Source: Tethya wilhelma (lineage: Eukaryota; Porifera; Demospongiae; Tethyida; Tethyidae). Taken from it: DNA of 64,000 bases. Positions 34,701 through 42,469 of this stretch are shown in pieces. Position numbers and translations under genes: made by a program. Each line of letters starts with the position of its first letter. Position 1 is the stretch's first letter. The notes below the pieces were generated by a model, which did no database searches, was not told where the DNA came from, and saw only the letters and a program-made list of their open reading frames with translations. The stretch is taken from contig CAXIPT010000010.1 of assembly GCA_964030475.1 (NCBI GenBank), positions 1,005,287-1,069,286 on the forward strand, written 5' to 3'.

Positions 34701-37700
34701 GCGTTTAGGTGCTTTTTCTGTACTGACTACATATTTTGTATTATTGTCGGCCAACGGTTTGTTACATGAAAATTTAACTTGGAGCATTGAATTTAACATG
34801 AAATGGGCTTTTAAATTATATATAGTTTGCCATATTTCAGGTACAAACTTATGATACAAAGTCTGTTTAATTCAGAACATATATAATTTGTATTGAAAGG
34901 ACTATTACTCACATTCACTACTTTTGGGTTGGGTCCTAAGTCAGGCCTACGTTTAGTAAATCATAACAAAATGGATATCATTTGAAAGCTCTCTTTGCAC
35001 TGAATGCAATGGTGCTAGTTTCATTTCTACACGATCCTTCTACAGGTCTAGGTCTCTTCTATACTGTACATACATGCAGTATAAGTTAGTGCGTGTATAT
35101 GTGTTGTCGATCTGTGCATTCAACATGCATTCACGCTGCATTTGTGTGTACACGTGCTAGTGCATGTGGGTGCAGTACATGCCTGTATAAAGTATATGTG
35201 TGGACTATTTTGTACCTGTGGTTGACTTCATCCATCTCACAGTCCATATCAAATGCAACAACAATGTAGCAACTGTCTTCAGATTCATGTTGTGGGCAGT
35301 CTTTGAGTTCTCCCTAAATGTACACTTATTCTTCAATTTTGTTTTTGACAGTCTCTCTCTTTCTCTATCTCTCTTATGAATCCAACTGAAACTGAGCTAT
35401 GTATCAAGAATTACACTCTGCCTGTTGATACTAATCAATATCTAACTGTGGTAGCTAGCTAGCTCTTATCTGTAACACTATATATATCCTCTGCTAGTGC
35501 ATAAAAGTATTTTTTTAAGAACTAGGTACTTATAGTACTCACTTACTGTGAATGTCTAGCAGTTGGTTCATACTTTGTAGCATACTCACAATAGTCTAGC
35601 CCAGTAGCTATGAATGCAAGCTCTCTGTATTAGTGGGCCAGGCCCTATACTATATATATAGTAACTGAAAGTGGCTAGCCCACACACAAACTCACACGCA
35701 TTCAATTGTGAATGAGACAGCAGAAGTGCTAAGTTACGTATATTGAACTTCTACGGTGGTTATATTGTGTACCATTTACCTTTTGTGCTTCCATCAGACT
35801 GCATTATAACATAGTGCTTTGGCACGAACAAATTGCTTATTACTTAATATGGCACATGAATGGTTGTCCTCACACCAGGCTTGTATAGTGCTGTAATTGA
35901 TGCTAATTTATTGACTTCAAAAGCTTCGTCTACAAGCTGCCTTTTAGCAACGCTTGGCAGGTGTGTATGTGTGTGAATGTAGGACCAGTCCGTGTTTTAC
36001 CATATGTGACATGTACATGCATGCACAGTTGTAGCTTTGAGTGTTCCAGTGGTGGATATAGTTGGAAAAATATATCTTTTTTAGCCTGTACAACTTAATA
36101 CTTACATGTATGTTTGCCTTATGTGTGATGGTATGTATGTATGTATACATGCAGTCTTAATCCTGTTCCCATAGATACTGTACATTTTCAAAATTTGGTG
36201 CATGGTGTTTACAATTATATTATAGCATAAAAAGTCGTGGCATAGACTTACAGTATACAGCTTCAGTTAAGTATTAACACTTACTGTTTAATAGTTATGC
36301 ACATAATTTACAAGTGCATGTATATGTATAAAATTATATAGAGTCATAGCATTCAATAATTGTACTACATGTGTATGCACTTGTTTAAATTGACTATACA
36401 CTATATCTATGTGTACAATATTATGTGTGTTTGTTTCTAGTTTAGCTATATTTCTATTTACAGTTCATTTTCCTTTTCCTTGCTCTCAAAGTATTTCTTG
36501 TCTTCAATTTCTTCTTCTTTGTCACAAAGGTCTTCCATCGATTCCATGATTTTTTGCTTCTCCATCTCTGACCACTCTTTGCTCTTGGTCACCAGGCTAG
36601 TCGTGACCTCTGAACCCTGGTCCAGTGTGTTGTAGTGATTCTCTTCTGGGTTGGTTTCATTGGGTGTCTCATCTAATGGAAGTGTAGGTTGGTCAACCAT
36701 CAGCGTTTGTTCATCAGTGGGAGATTTTGTACTGCCTAAAATAGAATGAAATTCGGGACACAAGGATCTTATAGACTAACCATCTTGTACATACAGTGTA
36801 ATAGACTTGTATTCTCTATTGCACAGCTTGTCAAATCCTTATCATCTTAGTATATATAATACTGTACAATAGTTCACCTACTATCCCATTGTGCATTACA
36901 TGCTGATGTGTTCGAAGAAATCTTCGTGTTTATTGAGCAAATTTAATGTTTTTGTGGCCCAGCTTACAATTGCTGTGAGATCTAAAGTCATGCACATCTC
37001 ATGATTATGTTCTTTCTAAGTCTTTTAAAGTTGCATTTTGTGATCGAGCTGTCTTGTGATGTTTTTCTTTCTCCTAACTTTGTCTTTCTACATCACCATC
37101 ACGAAAGTACAATATCGCTCTAAGTAAACACTAATGACCAGTTCAACATCGTGACTTGTGTACATAGTAAAATTATCATGAATATTAGCTATAATATCCA
37201 TGATGTTATTGTTGTGTAGATACACGTATGCTATTTGGAGCTGTAGAGTGTGCTAGTCAGTATATTGTGAAACCCAGACTTCAGTTTGTGCATCCCCCAT
37301 TCCAAGTGTGGCAATATTGTGTTTTTTAATTCTAACGACCCTTTACCTATTTGTTAAAGCACTCTTATGAAAATGTACTGTATGCTAACATGATAGAAGC
37401 ATGGAACTAGACCTACATTATACATGTAGTTTGAATCATGTACATTATATAGATCTCTCAAGATTTAATCCACAGGACCTAATTGGTCTGTTAAGCACTT
37501 GACAATAGTGCTAATAATGATAATCAATAGAATATTGCTTTCAAGTTTCAACACCAATCTTGGGAAAATTAGGAAAACAGAAGTAGTTATGATAAATAAA
37601 TTTATTTAGAAGGCATACCTTGTTGTGTGTGTACAGTTCTCCCGACTTCTCCAAGGTGGCTATACAATCTTTCTACCCCCTCCTTACTCTCTTCCTTGAT

Positions 37701-40700
37701 GTTGCTTCCAGCTCTTGTCTTCCTAACACCACCTCCTTGAGCTAGTCTCCTAGGACCTCCCACATCTCTCCTCAGGATGTCATATTTCTCACCATCCCCC
37801 TCTGATGTGAGACTAGTAGTTGCTACAGTTTCGTAGTTATGTACAGATAGCGTGCTGTACATGTGGCTTGGTGCATCGTGGGGGAAATTTGGCCCCCCTT
37901 GGGGGGTATTTTGTGCACTGAGTGGGATGTTGGAGGTTGTTGTGGTTGTGGAGGATGCTGTGTTTGCAGTAGTGATGACAGTGTTGTTTAGCCTGTCATA
38001 TAAAGCATCAGGTGGCCTTGAAATATCGCCAGATGTAGCAGTCGTGTTTTCCCCCTGACTAAGATATATGTGTTTGTATATATGCAGTAGAGAATAAGTA
38101 TAGCAAGTGATTGTGGACTCTACCTACATCTATATGTATGTCTTCCTGGTATGGGCATGTATCTTAGTTCTGTTACAATAACAATTGACAGTTGTGTCAC
38201 AATGAAAATACACTTTTAGTGATTGCATGAATTTCTTAATTTATTTCGCCTGCTATATTGTGTTTCAATTTAAATGAATTGTGATATAATAGCTGTATGT
38301 TTCAAACTCTATACCTTGCTTGTGACTTGGCCTTCTTTGATTTCCTTCCTAGAGCATAGCATGTATACATCAATCCAATGAGCAACCCAACCACCAATAG
38401 CAGTAGAATGAAACCAATTACACCACTCACAGCTCCACATACACCTAGCACGTGTACACCATTTTTCTCCACTGAACCAGGTACTGGCACAATGCGGACA
38501 CTTTTAGATGACTGACTCTCTTCACAGTCAAACACTTTTATGAACAAACTTTCACCACCATTTGTGTCTAGCTCTGCATGTATAGATAAAATTGTGCAAC
38601 AAAATTTTTTCATTATTTTATGCTTAAGGATCTACCGTAATTTGGGAAATTTTCGCAGTTAAAATATTTTCGTAGTCTGCGGCGGCTACGAAAATTTTGC
38701 ACACGAAAATTTAACGACCCGTTACAGATACATTGCGACAGGGATGAAACTACGAAAATATTTTAACGCGAAATTTTGTTACGCGAATATTTTTTAACAC
38801 GAAAATTTCCCGAATTACGGTATATGCATGTATGTATGTAACCTCCACATATTGTCAGGTTGTTTCCAAGTTGACACTCATCTTCGGAATCCATATCAGT
38901 TTCACAGGTTGCTTTGAAAGTTTTACATCCTAAATGTTATGCAGTACAAAACATGTCACTTACATACATATATGCATGTGCATATTGGTGTATAAATGTG
39001 TAATTATGAATATTTTATATAATTATGAACGTACGTGTAGGTGGTCCCATTTTAATCTTTTTCCAATAATTTTGTTGACTTCTTACATTAAATGTACAGC
39101 AACTCTTGCTTTGTGTTCTATTCTACTCCTTGACCATGCTTATATATTGTCTATTTGTCTAACTATATATATAGTAGACTGATACTTCTGAATTATATAT
39201 ACTTCTTTTTCAAATTAGCTCATGCAGGTGCAAGTATTTATGGACTAGTAAACTTTATTTTTTCTTTTTTAAATCTCATCATTTCCTGCATAATGTTAGC
39301 TTACTACCCAGACCACTCCCTCTTTTTAGTGTTTCGATTTTAGCGTGAAACACTAAAATGAGGGAGTGGCCTGGGTATATACGAGGCTAGCATAATGTAA
39401 TGTGCACTAATTGGCATGTATTCAGAAGGAAGCATGTTAATTGTATTGAATTAGAGGTTCATAAACACAGTACATGCACAGACACATTAATTTTGATCAA
39501 ATGTAGTATATACAATGCCATGTATATGTGTAAGAGAATGTCAATCACATCATGATAATGTTTTTTCACTCAGTGTTTTGCTGACTCTTTTCAACTGATG
39601 GAGAAGTGTCTTTGATGACACCACTAAGGGAGTCATAATGGCTACCCACACCATCTTGGTGGCTTAGTTCAAGCCACTCTGTTTTGTTTTCCAACGGTAG
39701 TTCATTTCCACTATGCACCTGTTCTGTTTGAGGTGTGTTTCCAAGGTGATTGTACTTTGACCCCTCCTCTAGTACATGATATATGTGCTCCTCCCTGTCT
39801 GGATCTTTCCTCCCCAACTTTGACCTTTGACCCTCTTGTTCTCGACTGATAGCACCCAGATTGCCTTTCTCACGTATATTTGTCGTGAGCTCCTGTTGGC
39901 TTATATCTCTAAAATTTGAAGATTCTGTCGGTTGGGTTGCATCCAGTCCAATTTCTGTCTCATGGAGTGTTGCCTCCTTCTCATGTTCAGTGTCTCTCAC
40001 CATACACTCACTGCCCATACTCTTAGAGCTTTCCTTTTTGATCAAACTTTTCGATTTTGAAGTGCTTGGCAATTGTACTTCTTCGTAAGGCTGTGGCTGA
40101 CCTGTACATTGTTGATGCTGCACTCTAAAGTCAACAGACTGTTCAAGTTGATGCTCCATCACTTGATAGTCAATGGTCTTTTTTGGCTGAGTTTTGCCGT
40201 GATCTGAAGATCTCAACGATTCGTGTCTGTTAGTGTCACTTGTGCTCCTTTCAAGAACGTGGTAGAATCCATTTGTGCACTTATCTCCTTCACTGGTAGT
40301 TACTTTGTCGACCTTATTGACCATTTCTGTTTTGAAAGAAAGCTTTTCTTGTGGGAAATCGTAAATATGTTCAGGATCAATCGTTTGTTGGTCTTTATTG
40401 CTTGCGCCTGTTGTGTTAACGGGTATTTCGGCATAAGTTGGTCCACAGGGAGCACTTTGGGTATTTGTTTGGTAGCGTTCACAATGACTTGACAAAGAAG
40501 ATGGTGGTGGTGTGCTTGTATTAGGAAGCTCTTCCAAAGTTACTTCATTTTCAGTAGCTGCATGTGACCTACCATATATAATATTATGTAACAGTTACAT
40601 TTAATGTGTGCAATTGTGGATGTTTATGTTTGCACACACACACACGTACTTGCAATATCACAAAGAAAGGATCTGTACATACTGTGTGTGTTTGTGATTG

Positions 40701-42408
40701 TACATCTATATACAGTTACAGTAAAGCCTGAGCTTTAGGCCACCTGCATAAGTTTTATAAAGTCACCTCTCTCTTGCAGCCAGAACCCAGAGCCCCAATC
40801 AATGGCTGCATGAGGTACAGAAGTTACTGTATATATTCTAGCCACCTGTTTATTCAGGTCAATTCAATTATTAGACATATTTTACAGTGTTTCCCCAAAA
40901 GAGGGGTAGAGAGCACTCCCCCTCCTGTTAACTACCTCCTCCCCATACAAATTAACACATATAAAACTACGAGATTTTAAGCAACTCTTCCCCCCTCCCC
41001 CTCTTGACTTTTGTCCTGGAGGAAATACTGTTTTACCATATCGCATAATGCGGCTTCATTTTCACTTACTGTTTATCAATGGAGTGTTTCTTCTTGTGAC
41101 AAGTCCTTATCCCTACCACCACTCCAAGTAGGACCATTATGATAAGTAGCACTCCACTGACACTGCCCAGACCAATGGTAGTGTACATGTAGAGTGTGGT
41201 CGTTGTTTGGTGGGTACATGTGCAGTTAATGTTGTTGATAGCTTCTGTCTGTTTATCAGTGGTGGGCATTGTTTCAGTTTCTGTAACTGTGTAATCTGTA
41301 TGTTTATAGGAGATTTATTTAATGGTTTGTAATCAAACTTCATCATCAAATAATTATGCTGTGTTTTATTTTCATCAAGCATTAGCAGCTCACAACAACA
41401 ATTAAGACTCTAATGATAAAATAATCTCAATTTACAAAACACTTTTAGACACATGTACACTGTTACCTGTGATTTTTCGAAGACAGCCAGTACTAGGACT
41501 TTTTTCACTTGAAATGTTGATTAAGTGTTTACTTATTCCATCTTCAATTTGTCCAATAAGTTCTGTAACAGTGATGTTTATCTGCTGAGCCTCTGTCAGA
41601 TTATCTAGTTTGTTGCAAATGGCCCTCCATGTATTCCGTGTGATATTATCATAAAGGGAACAGTTGTTGTGTTTTTCAAGATCTTCTTCATTACATGTAC
41701 AGTTATCCCATAGAGACTTTTCACAGATGATGTCTACAACATAACGTGCAGTTTTTTCCGAATTTCTCTCACAATTGGTAGATTCTAGTTTGTACATGCA
41801 TACACACATTGAAGGGAAACAAATAAATTTTATTCATATGTGCATGTAGTGAGACTTTTGAATTATCATGCACCTACCTATTCTACTTATTGTCACACCT
41901 AGCAGTGTAATGATGCAAAGCATTAGCTGGAGTAGTTTCATTGTTTCACACTAGACTCAACTGATGTACACTTTACATCGAAGTCAAAGCTCTATAGCAG
42001 TACAATCAGTCATCTAACTGAGTATACTATTATGTTTGCCTTTTAAGCACAGTTTATACGATCACCAATTCTTATTGCTTTAAACTGCATTATGTAGTGT
42101 ATAGTGTGATAGCTGCATGGTTATAATGAAAATGGATCGCTCTGATTTTGTATGTGTATGTTATTTCTCCCATTGTGTGTGTGTGTGTTGAAATTATCTG
42201 TTTACTTACAGGTTACATTACACTGTCTGTGTAAATTTACTTTTTGTGTGTGCATTCAGTATGTACATGTATATTGTATACTTTACCAGTGAAATCAAGT
42301 TATATTGATAAACTACACCTGTTTTGATTATTGTCACAGTTGCAACAATCACATGCAAGTTATATATGCCATTAAAGGTTTTGTTTTGTTTTATCAAAAC
42401 TGTTGATG

Positions 42409-42469
<61 letters not shown>

